NCBI GenBank assembly: GCA_919902735.1
Contig: CAKKRM010000131.1
Coordinates: 1-42,113 of the forward strand
Direction of reading: 5' to 3'
Length of the DNA stretch: 42,113 nucleotides
From: Anaerolineales bacterium
GTDB taxonomy: Bacteria; Chloroflexota; Anaerolineae; Anaerolineales; Villigracilaceae
The notes below the pieces were generated by a model. That model had not been told where the DNA came from, made no database searches, and saw nothing but the letters and a program-made list of their open reading frames with translations. Both the position numbers and the translations under genes were made by a program. Position 1 is the stretch's first letter. Each line of letters opens with the position of its first letter. Of this stretch, positions 1-9,900 are shown piece after piece.

Positions 1-42
1 CTTGGCGTTAAAATTTTCGGCAAAGAGTTCTTCCGTGCGTAA
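1..42 (+). CDS. 3' end of an unidentified gene
   Basis: An open frame enters from the left edge, reads LGVKIFGKEFFRA and stops with TAA at 40-42. A rho-independent terminator follows directly, which supports it being the true end of a transcription unit. Only 13 residues are visible, so no function can be given. Confidence 0.45.
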   Translation, partial: LGVKIFGKEFFRA

Positions 43-60
43 GGTCAGTAATTAAATAGA

Positions 61-90
61 AAGACGGGCATTTGTTGCCCGTCTTGTTTT
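61..90. terminator. Bidirectional rho-independent terminator
   Basis: A perfect 10-bp stem (61-70 with 76-85) with a 5-nt loop is followed by GTTTT on the plus strand and preceded by A-rich sequence that becomes a T-tract on the minus strand. It sits between the convergent partial gene at 1-42 and the glycosyltransferase ending at 89, and can serve both. Confidence 0.8.
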
Positions 91-772
91 AATCGACAAA
101 CCTGTATTTAATGAGCGTCCACACGGCTTCGAAGGCGTCGTGGAGTTTGATCTTTTTTCCTTGGGTATAGTCGCGCGGGTTGAACGTGATGGGCACTTCA
201 TAAATGCGGCGCTTGCGTTTGAGGATTTTCGCGGTGAATTCAGGCTCAAAGTTGAAACTGTTGGCGCGGATGACCATGCCTTCGATCACTTCACGGCGAA
301 ACACCTTGTACCCGGTTTCCATATCGGTGAGGATGGTGTCGTAGAGGATGTTGGTCATCAAGGTCAGCGATTTGTTGGCGACCATGTGCCAGAACATCGT
401 CACACGATGGGCGCGGCCCAGAAATCGCGAGCCATACACCACATCGGCGAGACCTTCCATGATGGGTTTCAATAATTCAGGGAAATCACGCGGATCATAT
501 TCAAGGTCGGCGTCTTGAATGAGGAGGATGTCGCCCTTTGCCGCCGACATTCCAGTACGCACCGCCGCGCCTTTCCCTTGATTTTTCTCATGCAGAATGA
601 CTCGAACGCCCTTTTTGCCATCTAATTTCTTGAGTATGTCGCGGGTGCCGTCTTTCGAGCCGTCGTCCACAACGATGATCTCGTGGGTCAGCTTTGTATC
701 GTGAACACGTTTTAGGATGGTTTCGATACTTTTAGCTTCATTGTAAACAGGGATTATGACTGATAGTTTCAT
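89..772 (-). CDS. GT2 family glycosyltransferase (DPM1-like)
   Basis: The 227-residue product is a single-domain family 2 glycosyltransferase of the dolichol/polyprenyl-phosphate mannose synthase type. It probably transfers a sugar from a nucleotide sugar to a polyprenyl phosphate at the cytoplasmic membrane face. The N-terminus MKLSVIIPVYNEA is the classic GT-A opening. VVDDGSKDGT follows near residue 35, and DADLEYDP near residue 88 is the metal-binding DXD-type motif. No C-terminal membrane helices are present, unlike GtrB/ArnC-type relatives. The frame stays open further upstream, but the Met at 772 is chosen because the GT2 fold starts there and a TATAAT box lies 9 nt before it. No Shine-Dalgarno is visible, so the mRNA may be nearly leaderless. 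The family is certain; the donor and acceptor are not. Confidence 0.88.
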   Translation of the reverse strand: MKLSVIIPVYNEAKSIETILKRVHDTKLTHEIIVVDDGSKDGTRDILKKLDGKKGVRVILHEKNQGKGAAVRTGMSAAKGDILLIQDADLEYDPRDFPELLKPIMEGLADVVYGSRFLGRAHRVTMFWHMVANKSLTLMTNILYDTILTDMETGYKVFRREVIEGMVIRANSFNFEPEFTAKILKRKRRIYEVPITFNPRDYTQGKKIKLHDAFEAVWTLIKYRFVD

Positions 773-781
773 ATAAGCTGG

Positions 782-787
782 ATTATA
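782..787 (-). promoter_or_regulatory. -10 box of the glycosyltransferase gene
   Basis: A perfect TATAAT on the minus strand sits 9 nt upstream of the ATG at 772, so transcription would begin 2-3 nt before the start codon. I see no good -35 box. Confidence 0.45.
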
Positions 788-799
788 AACGAAAAGAAG

Positions 800-805
800 T
801 ATAAT
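800..805 (+). promoter_or_regulatory. -10 box of the divergent ATPase gene
   Basis: A perfect TATAAT on the plus strand lies about 30 nt upstream of the ATPase start, within the 63-nt divergent spacer shared with the glycosyltransferase. No clear -35 element is seen. Confidence 0.4.
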
Positions 806-835
806 TGATTCGTTGTTATAAAATTTATTGCCCGC

Positions 836-2182
836 ATGGGATTGGTGACCATTATGACGAAACAAACAGGACAAATTTCAGGAGCCGTCGGCGGATTTTC
901 GCCACCGCAGATCAACAGCCTTGAGGATACAGGGCTTTCTCCGCTCTGGTTGCAAGACCTGATCCTTAAAGTTCTGTACTTCCGCGGCTATTTGACCGGG
1001 TTCAAGATCGCTGAGGAAATTACCCTGCCTTTTGCAGGCGTAACCGACCAGTTAATGGTCACGTTAAAACAGGAAAAATTTATCGAAGTGAAATCATCCC
1101 AGGGCGGTTTGGGGGAAGGCGCGTACACCTACGGCATTACAAGCCAGGGCATTCTGCGCGCGCGCGAAGCGATGGAACGCAGTCAATATGCCGGTCCGGC
1201 GCCTGTGCCATTTGAAGTGTATAACGAAGCCATCCGCCGCCAGAAAAGCGGACGACTAAGCGTTACCACGCGCACCATGCGCCAGATCCTTTCGCAATTG
1301 GTCATTTCAGAATCCACATTCCAGCGGCTTGGGCCTGCGCTTAATTCAGGCTCATCCATTTTTATGTACGGCCCGCCCGGAAACGGCAAGACCAGCATCG
1401 CCCGCGCCTTCGGCAACCTTGTCCTCAGCCAGAACATGTACATTCCCTATGCCTTGTATTTGGATGGACAGGTTATCAAAGTGTATGACGCAGTCAGCCA
1501 CAGCCTTGCGCCAGACACTGAAACAGCCAACGGAGCCTCGACAGGCGGATTGCGCACGAACACCCGCCGCGACCCGCGCTGGGTACGAATTCGCAGGCCG
1601 TTCATCGTCGTCGGCGGCGAGTTGACTCTCGAAGGTCTCGACCTTGTTTTTGACGACACCACCAAATTCTACGAAGCGCCGTTTCAGGTGAAAGCCAACG
1701 GCGGCATTTTGCTCATCGATGACTTTGGCCGCCAGCAGGTTCGTCCGCGTGATTTGCTCAACCGTTGGATCGTGCCGCTCGAAAACCGACTCGATTATCT
1801 GCGCTTGCACACGGGCCGCAAAGTGGAAGTCCCCTTTGATGTGCTCATCGTTTTTTCCACGAACCTGCCGCCCAAAGACCTGGTGGATGAAGCCTTCCTG
1901 CGCCGCCTGCGCCACAAAGTCGAGATCGGCGACCCTTCCTTTGAAGAATACCGCGAAATCTTCAAGCGCGTGGCTCAGGATCGCCGCATTGAATACAACG
2001 ACCAGGGTCTCGCCTATCTGTTGCAGGAATGGTACATCAAACGCAACCGCAAAATGCGCGCCTCGCATCCGCGCGATTTATGCGACCAGATCGTAGACAT
2101 CGCCTCCTACCTGGCCGTCCCGCCCGTCATGTCCCGCGAGATGATCGATCACGCCGGCAAAGCCTACTTCGTGGATATTTAA
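836..2182 (+). CDS. AAA-family ATPase with N-terminal winged-helix-like region
   Basis: The 448-residue protein has a predicted helical/winged-helix region at about residues 30-110 and a P-loop ATPase core. Walker A is GPPGNGKTS near residue 180. Walker B is GGILLIDDFGR near residue 300. A sensor-1-like stretch (IVFSTNLPP) near residue 340 is followed by LRRLRHKVEIG, which resembles the arginine-finger/sensor-2 region. Related uncharacterised AAA proteins occur in Chloroflexota and Actinobacteria, sometimes near pilus genes; no pilus gene is present here, so the role is unknown. Two in-frame ATGs (836 and 854) compete. Neither has a strong Shine-Dalgarno, and the second start, giving MTKQTGQ, is equally plausible. 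Confidence 0.85.
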   Translation: MGLVTIMTKQTGQISGAVGGFSPPQINSLEDTGLSPLWLQDLILKVLYFRGYLTGFKIAEEITLPFAGVTDQLMVTLKQEKFIEVKSSQGGLGEGAYTYGITSQGILRAREAMERSQYAGPAPVPFEVYNEAIRRQKSGRLSVTTRTMRQILSQLVISESTFQRLGPALNSGSSIFMYGPPGNGKTSIARAFGNLVLSQNMYIPYALYLDGQVIKVYDAVSHSLAPDTETANGASTGGLRTNTRRDPRWVRIRRPFIVVGGELTLEGLDLVFDDTTKFYEAPFQVKANGGILLIDDFGRQQVRPRDLLNRWIVPLENRLDYLRLHTGRKVEVPFDVLIVFSTNLPPKDLVDEAFLRRLRHKVEIGDPSFEEYREIFKRVAQDRRIEYNDQGLAYLLQEWYIKRNRKMRASHPRDLCDQIVDIASYLAVPPVMSREMIDHAGKAYFVDI

Positions 2183-2215
2183 ACCGCCTCAATCCTTAAC
2201 CGACAACTGATTCTC

Positions 2216-2968
2216 ATGTTTGAAAATTTTCCCCACCCCATCCTCCTCGCTCATCGCGGCGATCTGGCACACGCGCCGGAGAACACCCTTCCGTCATTTA
2301 CCCAAGCCATCCAAAAAGGCGCAGACGGCGTGGAGCTGGATGCGAAGCTGACCTCCGACGGCCATGTCATCGTCATTCACGATTCGACTGTAGACCGCAC
2401 CACGAATGGCAAAGGGAAAGTTGCATCTTTTTCCCTCGATGAAATCCGCAAGCTGGATGCAGGCGCATGGTTCGATGGAAAATTTGCAGGCACAAAAGTT
2501 CCTTTACTGGAAGAAGTATTTGAAACCGTCGGCAGGGACAAATTGATCAACATCGAATTAACCAATTACTCCACCCCGCGTGATGGGCTGGCCAAAAAAG
2601 TATGCGAGCTGGTCAGGAAGCATAACAACCAAAAGCAGATCATTTTCTCGTCATTCTTCGCATCCAACTTGAAGATTGCAGAACAGACCCTGCCCGAAGC
2701 CCCGCGCGGCCTGCTTGCCACGCCGGGTGTACTGGGTTTGTGGGCGCGTTCGTTTGGATTCATGTTCGGCAATTATCAGGCATTGCACCCGCACATCTCC
2801 AGCACGAGCAGGGAGCAGATGCAGCGGGCGCACCGTCTCCAACGCCGCATCCACGTGTGGACGGCCAACACACCCGAGGAAATCCATCGGCTCAAGGATT
2901 GGGGCGTGGATGGCATCTTTAGCGACGACCCCGCAGCCGCCTTGCGGGCGCTTGGCAGGGGCGGGTGA
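2216..2968 (+). CDS. Glycerophosphodiester phosphodiesterase
   Basis: The 250-residue protein has the GDPD TIM-barrel signatures. LLAHRGDLAHAPENT at residues 10-24 contains the catalytic His-Arg and metal-binding Glu-Asn. GADGVELDAKLTSDG and VIVIHD follow with the second catalytic His. The C-terminus has the usual VHVWTANTPEE-like segment (here IHVWTANTPEE) and the closing GVDGIFSDDP. The enzyme hydrolyses glycerophosphodiesters to glycerol-3-phosphate and an alcohol. There is no signal peptide, so it is probably cytoplasmic and acts in phospholipid turnover. It follows the ATPase by 33 nt on the same strand, so co-transcription is possible. Length is typical for the bacterial UgpQ-like group. 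Confidence 0.92.
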   Translation: MFENFPHPILLAHRGDLAHAPENTLPSFTQAIQKGADGVELDAKLTSDGHVIVIHDSTVDRTTNGKGKVASFSLDEIRKLDAGAWFDGKFAGTKVPLLEEVFETVGRDKLINIELTNYSTPRDGLAKKVCELVRKHNNQKQIIFSSFFASNLKIAEQTLPEAPRGLLATPGVLGLWARSFGFMFGNYQALHPHISSTSREQMQRAHRLQRRIHVWTANTPEEIHRLKDWGVDGIFSDDPAAALRALGRGG

Positions 2969-3025
2969 ATTTGTCAGGATACCCGAAGCAAGCCTGGGCG
3001 GGGAGCGAAGCGAATGTCTGCAAGA

Positions 3026-3056
3026 GACGCCGTTCAATGAGCGGCGTCCGTTTATT
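3026..3056 (+). terminator. Probable terminator after the GDPD gene
   Basis: A 7-bp stem (3026-3032 GACGCCG with 3042-3048 CGGCGTC) and 9-nt loop is followed by the T-rich CGTTTATTCT. It separates the GDPD gene from the GH3-like gene. The T-tract is broken, so this is a moderate call. Confidence 0.5.
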
Positions 3057-3087
3057 CTGGTTGTGGAATGGTTTGCTCCAAAGACCA

Positions 3088-3105
3088 AGCGACATGAATG
3101 TCGCT
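3088..3105. repeat. Short palindrome with ACATGAATGT core
   Basis: AGCGACAT-GA-ATGTCGCT forms an 8-bp inverted repeat around GA, just upstream of the GH3-like gene. The same core in a closely related palindrome occurs at 37574-37591, upstream of rbcS. Confidence 0.5.
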
Positions 3106-3126
3106 GTACGTGATATAAGAGAACTT

Positions 3127-5859
3127 ATGCGTTTAATCCGAATTTTTTTGCTGGTTATTCTTCTTCTGTCGCTCGCGCCGCTGCCGGCGCTGGCGCAAAC
3201 TTCCACGCCTCCGCCCGGTATTCGGCTCATCCTGAATGGGATGACGCCCGAGGAAAAGGTTGGGCAGTTATTCCTTGTCACCTTCAATGGGACAGATACA
3301 AGCGCCACTTCACAAATATATGATTTGATCGCAAATTATCATGTGGGCGGCGTGATGTTGATGTCGGAAAATGATAATTTTTCCGGGACGAATATGCTCG
3401 CGCAAACTCACGCGCTGATCGAGGCGCTTCAAAGCCTGGAGTGGAATTCGGCGGTTACGCCGTTTGAAGACCCCCAAACGGGAAAAAATGTCACCTCCAC
3501 TTATGTGCCGCTTTTTATTGGCATCACCCAGGATGGGGACGGGTATCCCACAGACCAGATTTTTGGCGGACTGACCCCCTTGCCGAACGAGATGGCGATT
3601 GGCGCAACCTGGAATACGGACCTTGCCGAACAGGTGGGGCAGGTGCGCGGACGCGAGCTTACCGCTCTTGGTTTCAATTTGCAGATCGGCCCCTCGCTGG
3701 ATGTGCTGGAAACGCCATCTTCCTCTGGCGGTGATTTAGGCTCCCGCGTGTTTGGCGGCGACCCGTTTTGGGTGGGCGAGATGAGCCGCGCCTTTGTCGA
3801 GGGGTTGCACAAAGGCAGTCAAAATAACCTGCTTGTGATTGCCAAACACTTCCCAGGGGTTGGCGGTGCAGACCGATTGCCCGAGCAGGAAGTTTCCACT
3901 GTCCGCAAGTCTTTGGAACAATTGAAGCAGATCGAACTTGCGCCCTTCTTTGCTGTGACAGGCAACGCCGCCTCTGAAGAAGCCACCGTAGACGGCTTGC
4001 TTGTTTCGCACATTCGTTACCAGGGCTTCCAGGGAAATATCCGCGCCACGACCCGGCCGATCAGTTTCGACTCGCAGGCGTTGACCCAGATACTGGCTTT
4101 ACCTCAATTTACAGACTGGTACACCGATGGCGGCCTGATCGTCAGCGATAACCTTGGTAGTCCATCCGTCAGCGACTTTTACGCTTCGGGCGGCGGCCAG
4201 TTTTTTGCGCGCGTTGCAGCGCGGGATGCCTTCCTTGCAGGCAATGATGTGCTCAACCTCGGCAATATCGTTTCCAGCGATGCGCCCGATTCATTTACCA
4301 CCACCACCCGCATCATTGATTTCTTTATCCAGAAATATAACGAAGACCCGGCCTTTGCCCAGCGGGTGGATGCGTCTGTGGCGCGCATTCTGGTTGCCAA
4401 ATTCGATTTGTACGATAATTTTATTCTCGGCAATGTACTGCAAGACGCCGCGCAATTAACCGAACTGGGGGCGGATACGGCGGTTACCTTTGCCGTGGCG
4501 CGCAATTCTGCAACCCTGATCAGCCCCGCCCTCGCTGACTTGACATCGGTTATGCCCTTGCCGCCCCAGTCCAATGAACGCCTTGTCTTTCTTACCGATA
4601 CTGTAAATGTACAACAATGCTCCGAATGTATCCCCCAGCCCTTGTTCGCGGTGGATGCGCTTGAGAGCGTTATTTTGCAGTTGTACGGCCCCCAAAGTGG
4701 AAACCAGACCGAAGGCTTCAGGCTTACCTCCTACTCGCTTGAAAATTTACAAGCCCTGCTCGACACCCCGGACGATAATCAATTCATGATCGAGAGTATC
4801 GACCGCACCGACTGGATCGTCATCTCTGTCACCGACGCAACGAATGGACAACCCGCCCTCATCAGCCGTTTTCTGCGCGAACGCCCCGACCTTTTGCGCG
4901 AAAAGAATATCGTTCTGTTTTCCTTCGGCGCGCCATATTATTTCGACACCACCACCATCTCGAAATTCACCGCCTATTACGCGCTTTACAGTAAACAACC
5001 GCAATTTGTAGATGTAGCCGCGCGATTGCTCTTTCAAGAAATGACGCCTGTCGGCGCTTCGCCTGTCTCTGTCTCAGCAGTGGGATATGACTTGAACTCC
5101 ATCATGGCCCCGGATGCCGGGCAGATTATTCCGCTCTTTCTGGACCTGCCGCCTGCTCCTGTTACCCCCGGCTCTTTGCTTACCCCCGAGCCGACCCCGG
5201 TGCCACTCTTTAGAATCGGCGACACCATCGCCATCCGTACCGGCGCAATCATGGATGGCAACGGCCACCCCGTTCCAGATGGGACAGTGGTGCAATTTGC
5301 GATGTTATTGACTGGGGAAGGCGGCGGCATTTTACAGCAGGAGGAATCGTTCACAACGCAAGGCGTGGCGCGCGCATCCTTTGGTTTGGACAAGCCCGGC
5401 CTTTTGGAAATTCGTGTTTCCAGTGAACCTGCTGTGATTTCAAACGTTGTTAAATTGGATGTTTCGCAATCCGGCGCCGTGGCGGTGACGGTGGTTGTGC
5501 CTGAACTCACCCAATCCATTGAACCGACTGCCGTGGTGGAGGTTATCGAAGAAGCGAACCCTTATATTTCCGATGATGGATTTCCACGCTTCTCTGCCTG
5601 GGCCATTGCCATGGCAGTCGTTTTAATGACTGCATGGCTGGCTTACAGCGCCATCCTGCGGATTGCGAATCGCCGTTCCGCCGTCCGCTGGGCGCTGGGG
5701 ATTTTACTTGGTGGTTTGCTTTCCTATAATTTCCTGGCCCTCGGCCTGTTTGGAATTACCAACTGGATGACAGGCAGCGGCATATTGGGCGTGATCATTT
5801 TTGTAATTCTTGGGGAATTGACCGGCTTTGTCGGCGGCTGGTTTTGGTCGCGCAGGTAA
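3127..5859 (+). CDS. Exported GH3-like glycosidase with Ig-like domain and C-terminal membrane helices
   Basis: The product is 910 residues. The start at 3127 puts a clean signal peptide first (MRLIRIFLLVILLL, ending PLPALAQ); the frame is open upstream but encodes no sensible domain. Residues about 35-430 match the GH3 N-terminal barrel (NagZ-like). EEKVGQLFLVTF, LGSRVFGGDPF, KHFPG and LIVSDNLGSP are visible, the last carrying the expected nucleophile Asp. The acid/base region reads KHFPGVGGADRLPEQEV, lacking the His of KHFPGHG and the Asp-Ser-His of NagZ, so activity may differ. A proline-rich linker follows, then a Big/invasin-like domain at about residues 695-780 (GDTIAIRTGAIMDGNGHPV). 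Three hydrophobic helices lie at the C-terminus. It is likely membrane-anchored with its catalytic domain outside. The substrate is unknown. Confidence 0.82.
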   Translation: MRLIRIFLLVILLLSLAPLPALAQTSTPPPGIRLILNGMTPEEKVGQLFLVTFNGTDTSATSQIYDLIANYHVGGVMLMSENDNFSGTNMLAQTHALIEALQSLEWNSAVTPFEDPQTGKNVTSTYVPLFIGITQDGDGYPTDQIFGGLTPLPNEMAIGATWNTDLAEQVGQVRGRELTALGFNLQIGPSLDVLETPSSSGGDLGSRVFGGDPFWVGEMSRAFVEGLHKGSQNNLLVIAKHFPGVGGADRLPEQEVSTVRKSLEQLKQIELAPFFAVTGNAASEEATVDGLLVSHIRYQGFQGNIRATTRPISFDSQALTQILALPQFTDWYTDGGLIVSDNLGSPSVSDFYASGGGQFFARVAARDAFLAGNDVLNLGNIVSSDAPDSFTTTTRIIDFFIQKYNEDPAFAQRVDASVARILVAKFDLYDNFILGNVLQDAAQLTELGADTAVTFAVARNSATLISPALADLTSVMPLPPQSNERLVFLTDTVNVQQCSECIPQPLFAVDALESVILQLYGPQSGNQTEGFRLTSYSLENLQALLDTPDDNQFMIESIDRTDWIVISVTDATNGQPALISRFLRERPDLLREKNIVLFSFGAPYYFDTTTISKFTAYYALYSKQPQFVDVAARLLFQEMTPVGASPVSVSAVGYDLNSIMAPDAGQIIPLFLDLPPAPVTPGSLLTPEPTPVPLFRIGDTIAIRTGAIMDGNGHPVPDGTVVQFAMLLTGEGGGILQQEESFTTQGVARASFGLDKPGLLEIRVSSEPAVISNVVKLDVSQSGAVAVTVVVPELTQSIEPTAVVEVIEEANPYISDDGFPRFSAWAIAMAVVLMTAWLAYSAILRIANRRSAVRWALGILLGGLLSYNFLALGLFGITNWMTGSGILGVIIFVILGELTGFVGGWFWSRR

Positions 5860-5936
5860 ATGGTACATTTGTCTGCATGTTGTTCACGAAAAAAACTGAT
5901 AATATCCTGCCAACCCTTAGGTTAGGAGTGTAGCGC

Positions 5937-6950
5937 ATGGCAACCCAGAACAAAAATAATCACAAAGAAAAACAACCGCCCATCCTTTTCGGAAAAACCC
6001 AGAACATCATTAAACAGGTCAACAAATTACTGGGCGGCACGCTGGTGACATATTTCAACAACCCACGCGGCAGTGTCTGCCATGATGATGTGCTGGCCTT
6101 ATTTGAATTACTTGAAAAGATCGGCCACCAGGAAAAAATATATCTCTTCATCAAATCCAGCGGCGGCAACGGGCAGGCCTCCCTGCGGATCGTGAATCTC
6201 CTGCGCCAGTATTGCAAGGAGGTGGTAGCGGTCATTCCGCTGGAATGCGCTTCTGCGGCAACCATGATCACGCTCGGCGCGAATGAAATTCACATGGGGC
6301 CGATGGCGTATCTCACCTCGGTGGATACTTCCCTGACGCACGCGCTCTCACCGATTGACCGGGACAATGACCGCGTCAGCGTCAGCCTGGATGAATTGAA
6401 CCGCGTGGTGAAACTGTGGCAGGCCCAGGGGTCGGATAAGAGCGAGAATCCGTACCAGCAATTGTTCCAGCATGTGCATCCCCTCGTCATTGGCGCAGTG
6501 GATCGCGCCGAGTCCCTGTCCATTATGTTGTGCAAGGAATTGCTCGCCTATCACATCGAAGATGAAAAAGAGGCGGAGAAGATCGCCGCCACATTGAATT
6601 CAAAGTACCCGTCGCACGGCTACCCGATTTTGATCGAAGAGGCCAAACGGATTGGGCTTAAGGTGAATCATCTTTCATCGGAGATCAACACACTTTTGCT
6701 GGAGTTGAACGAACTGTACAGCGAGATGGGCCAGCGCGCCACAACAGACTTCGACGACACGCACGCGCATGGCAATGAGATTCTCAACATTTGGGAGTCC
6801 ACGGGTGTGCTCGTTTATTACCGCCAGGACAAAGACTGGTTTTATCGCACCGAAGAACGCCGCTGGATCTCGCTCAACGACAACAGCAGTTGGCGGCGGG
6901 TTGCAAAGAACGGTAACCGGGTGGAGAAATCCATTCTGCATATTGCGTGA
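5937..6950 (+). CDS. SDH/ClpP-like serine protease family protein
   Basis: The 337-residue protein resembles the serine dehydrogenase proteinase family (SDH_protease; ClpP/crotonase fold related to SppA). Visible are a beta-strand/oxyanion segment IYLFIKSSGGNGQAS at about residues 64-78 and VVAVIPLECASAATMI at about 95-110. The Ser in CASAAT is the expected nucleophile, and GANEIHMGPMAYLTSVD follows, as in the family. There is no signal peptide. The C-terminal 60 residues are an extension I do not recognise, rich in Trp and Arg. The start at 5937 has an AGGAG site about 10 nt upstream. A strong convergent terminator follows immediately. Confidence 0.8.
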   Translation: MATQNKNNHKEKQPPILFGKTQNIIKQVNKLLGGTLVTYFNNPRGSVCHDDVLALFELLEKIGHQEKIYLFIKSSGGNGQASLRIVNLLRQYCKEVVAVIPLECASAATMITLGANEIHMGPMAYLTSVDTSLTHALSPIDRDNDRVSVSLDELNRVVKLWQAQGSDKSENPYQQLFQHVHPLVIGAVDRAESLSIMLCKELLAYHIEDEKEAEKIAATLNSKYPSHGYPILIEEAKRIGLKVNHLSSEINTLLLELNELYSEMGQRATTDFDDTHAHGNEILNIWESTGVLVYYRQDKDWFYRTEERRWISLNDNSSWRRVAKNGNRVEKSILHIA

Positions 6951-6952
6951 TA

Positions 6953-6988
6953 AAAAAGACTTCCAAATTATGCCTTGGAAGTCTTTTT
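6953..6988. terminator. Strong bidirectional terminator
   Basis: A perfect 14-bp stem (6953-6966 with 6975-6988) with an 8-nt loop is flanked by A-tracts and T-tracts. It lies between the convergent protease gene (ends 6950) and the cyclase-like gene, whose stop codon at 6987-6989 overlaps the stem. Confidence 0.9.
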
Positions 6989-9900
6989 ATTTTTCCAGTA
7001 ATTTGTTGACATCCATCATGTCATATTGCGCCTGACAGGCTGTAAACTGCGCCAGCGCTCTTTCGAGATGTTCCCTGCGCGCCTCGCCTTCGGAGCGCCT
7101 GCCAATCTCGCGCAAGACATTGGCTTCATCCCACGGCATGGAGAGCAGCCTCGCAGCTTGGGCGCTTGCCTGCCAATCTTTGAGGGCCGCATCGCGCCGG
7201 CCTTCCATCCATTTTTGGAGTCCCTGGTAATGGAGCAGGGCCGGCTCTCCCATCAGGAATGCTGGTTTGAATTTTTTGAGTAATTTTTGCAATGTGGCAA
7301 TGGTTTTTTGAATTTCTGCCATTGTTCGCCAGCCGGGGATGTCGAAGGTTTTCCCCTGTTCCCAGATTTCAAATGTAATCTGCGAGAGAATCCTGTAGGA
7401 TATCAGCAGGGAATAGACCTGGGGCGGAAGCGAAATTAAAATTGGGAGCGCGTTTGCCATATTTTTAACTGCATCTTCCTCCCTGCCCAATCGCCAGTTT
7501 GCCATGGCGCGGATGCTGTTCAGGTGCGCGATGTTGATGGGTGTGGGATCGAGAGATTCGCCCGCTTTTGCGTTCTGAATAGCCAGCTCGAACTCTCCGC
7601 GAAGGATGTGCAGGAAGGAAATCCCGTAGGTTGCCCAGGTGAGATGCAAATGGTTGCCCGATTTGTTGGCCTGCGAGGTCAGGTTGTTGTAATGCAGTAA
7701 ACATGCGCCAAAGTCGCCGCCGCGATAGTATTCCAAACCTGCCAGCACAGTTTCTATATTGCCTTCGAGGTGGCTGTCGGATGCGCGCAGGGCAAGCTCT
7801 TTTGCTTTTTGCAGGGCGGTTCGAGATGCGTCCCATTCGCCAACGCCGAGTTTGTAGGTGCCGACTGCCAGATTGGTCCAGATTTGTGAACGTGGATTAT
7901 CCACTTGTGATGAGGCGTGCAGGGCTTTGTCTGCGTAGTGTTTTGCCAGTTTGTGGCTGGGGATAAAGCCAAGGATTGCGCTGGCCGATCCGAGTGACCA
8001 GACCCGCGCGGGAGACATGCTGCCGCCGTCTTCGGAGAGGTTTAAACTCGCCAGCGTGTGATAGAGCATCGGCAGGCTTTCCAACTTAATGTAGTTGACA
8101 TGGCCGAGATGGGTGTAAATATGAGCCACTTCCTGGAGTTCTTTATCCTTTTCCTTCAAACGCCCGATAAAGATATTTGGAAAACGGCGGTGCAGGTTTT
8201 GGATGAACCATTGCGTGACAAGGCCGGTGAATATCCCGGCGGATGATAGCGGGCTTGGGCGTTTGAGGAGGGAAACGGCGCGGCGGAAATTTTCCCGCGC
8301 TGGGTCCATGTCGCCAAGCCCCATTTGCGCTTCGCCCATGCGCCTCAGCCAGTAGGCTTGCTTCAACGGTGGGACGTTTGCTTCGCTCGCGGCGTTCGAC
8401 TTTTCCAAGGCCTGGGAAAAGAATTGAATGGCTTCACGATAGGTTCCATTATGAAAAGCCAGCTCGCCTGATTTTTCAAGATATTCAACCGCTTTATGGG
8501 GAACATCGGCCTGCTTCCAGTGATGCGCAAGGACGGGATAGTACATCATGATATCCTGTATGAAGGAACCTTCATACCATTCGGCGATGGCGCGGTGCAG
8601 CGAGCGCCTCTGCGAGAAGAGCAGCAGGTTGTAGGCCACTTCCTGCGTGATGATGTGCTTGAATAAATAGGAAGATTCAGGATCCGGGGCGTCGAGAATG
8701 GTTAATTCCTGTTTTTCGAGATGGGTTAAATACTCCGGAAGCGCAGCCAGCTCGGATTTGATCGGATAAATGGCGGATAACTCTCGCAGGGCGAAAGCGC
8801 GTCCGATGACAGAGGCAACTTTCAGGGTGAGTTGATGCGCGGGCGGCATTTTGTCGATGCGGCTTGTGATCACCCCTTCCAGGGAGCCGGGCAGGTTAAG
8901 ATCATCCAAATTCCCGGCGCTGGAGGTGATGAGGCATTCGTTGTTTTTTATTTCGATGAAACCGTTGTCGCGCAGGGCATAGGCAAGTTCTTCGCTGTAA
9001 AAGGGATGTCCCTCCGCCTTGTTTCGGATAAAGGCCACCAGCTCGTCCGGTAATTTTTCAACATTCAACCGCTGGCATAGCAGGGTTTCAATATCAAGGT
9101 TGCCGAGCGGGGCAAGCAATAAATAACGCGTGGCGGCCATGTGGCGTATTTGCATGAATTCCATGGGCGCAACCAGCCCCATGGGGCGCGCGGTGATCAC
9201 GATCAAAAGGGGAGCGACCCGCTGCGCAACGAGACTTAATAATGCCCAGGAACCGGAATCCAGCCAATGCACGTCTTCGATCACCAGCGCGGTGGGGGTT
9301 TGGCTGGCAGTTTGGATGAGCCGTTCGAGGATCAATTGATGCATTGCGTTAGCGCGCGCATCGCCAGTGATATTGATCGTGTTTTCGTTATCAGGGATCG
9401 CAAAAGGCATGACCGCGCTCAATAAAGGCGCGCGTTCCCTGAGATCATCGTCTTTGTTGATCGCGGTTTCGAAAGCCAGCCTTTGCTCTACCGAGCTTTC
9501 CTGGGTATCGAGGTTGAATAATTTCTGTGTAATGTCCTTCCACACATGGTAGGGAGTGCTTTGCTCGATGGCCTCTCCCAGGCCAAGCAGAACTTTCACG
9601 TTCATCGCATCCGTCTGGCGGTATAGCTCCTCCACCAGCCGAGATTTTCCAAACCCGGCCTCGCCTTCGATCATCACCACCCTGCTTTCTTTTGTGATGA
9701 GGGCACGCAAAGCTTCCGCCAGCGCAAAGCGTTCATCCTCGCGCCCGATCATGTCTGTTAATGCGAGTCCCTTGCCTTTTGCGTGGCGCGCCTGCGGCAC
9801 GAACACAGGCACCGCATGAGACTTGCCGCGTACGCTAATGGGTTCGAGGGTGATAAAGTCTACGCGGCTCTTTGCGCTTTCATATGTGCTTGTATCGCAA

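Noticed and set aside
1352-2068. Long open frame on the minus strand inside the ATPase gene
   Set aside because: It is antisense to a well-supported P-loop ATPase and encodes no recognisable domain; it is a shadow.
836-2182. AAA ATPase as a RuBisCO activase (CbbX/CbbQ)
   Set aside because: Sequence lacks CbbX/CbbQ signatures, it has a different N-terminal domain and it lies 34 kb from rbcL.
2651-3113. Open frames on both strands around the GDPD gene end
   Set aside because: Low-complexity Arg/Pro/Cys-rich translations in high-GC out-of-frame sequence, without ribosome sites.
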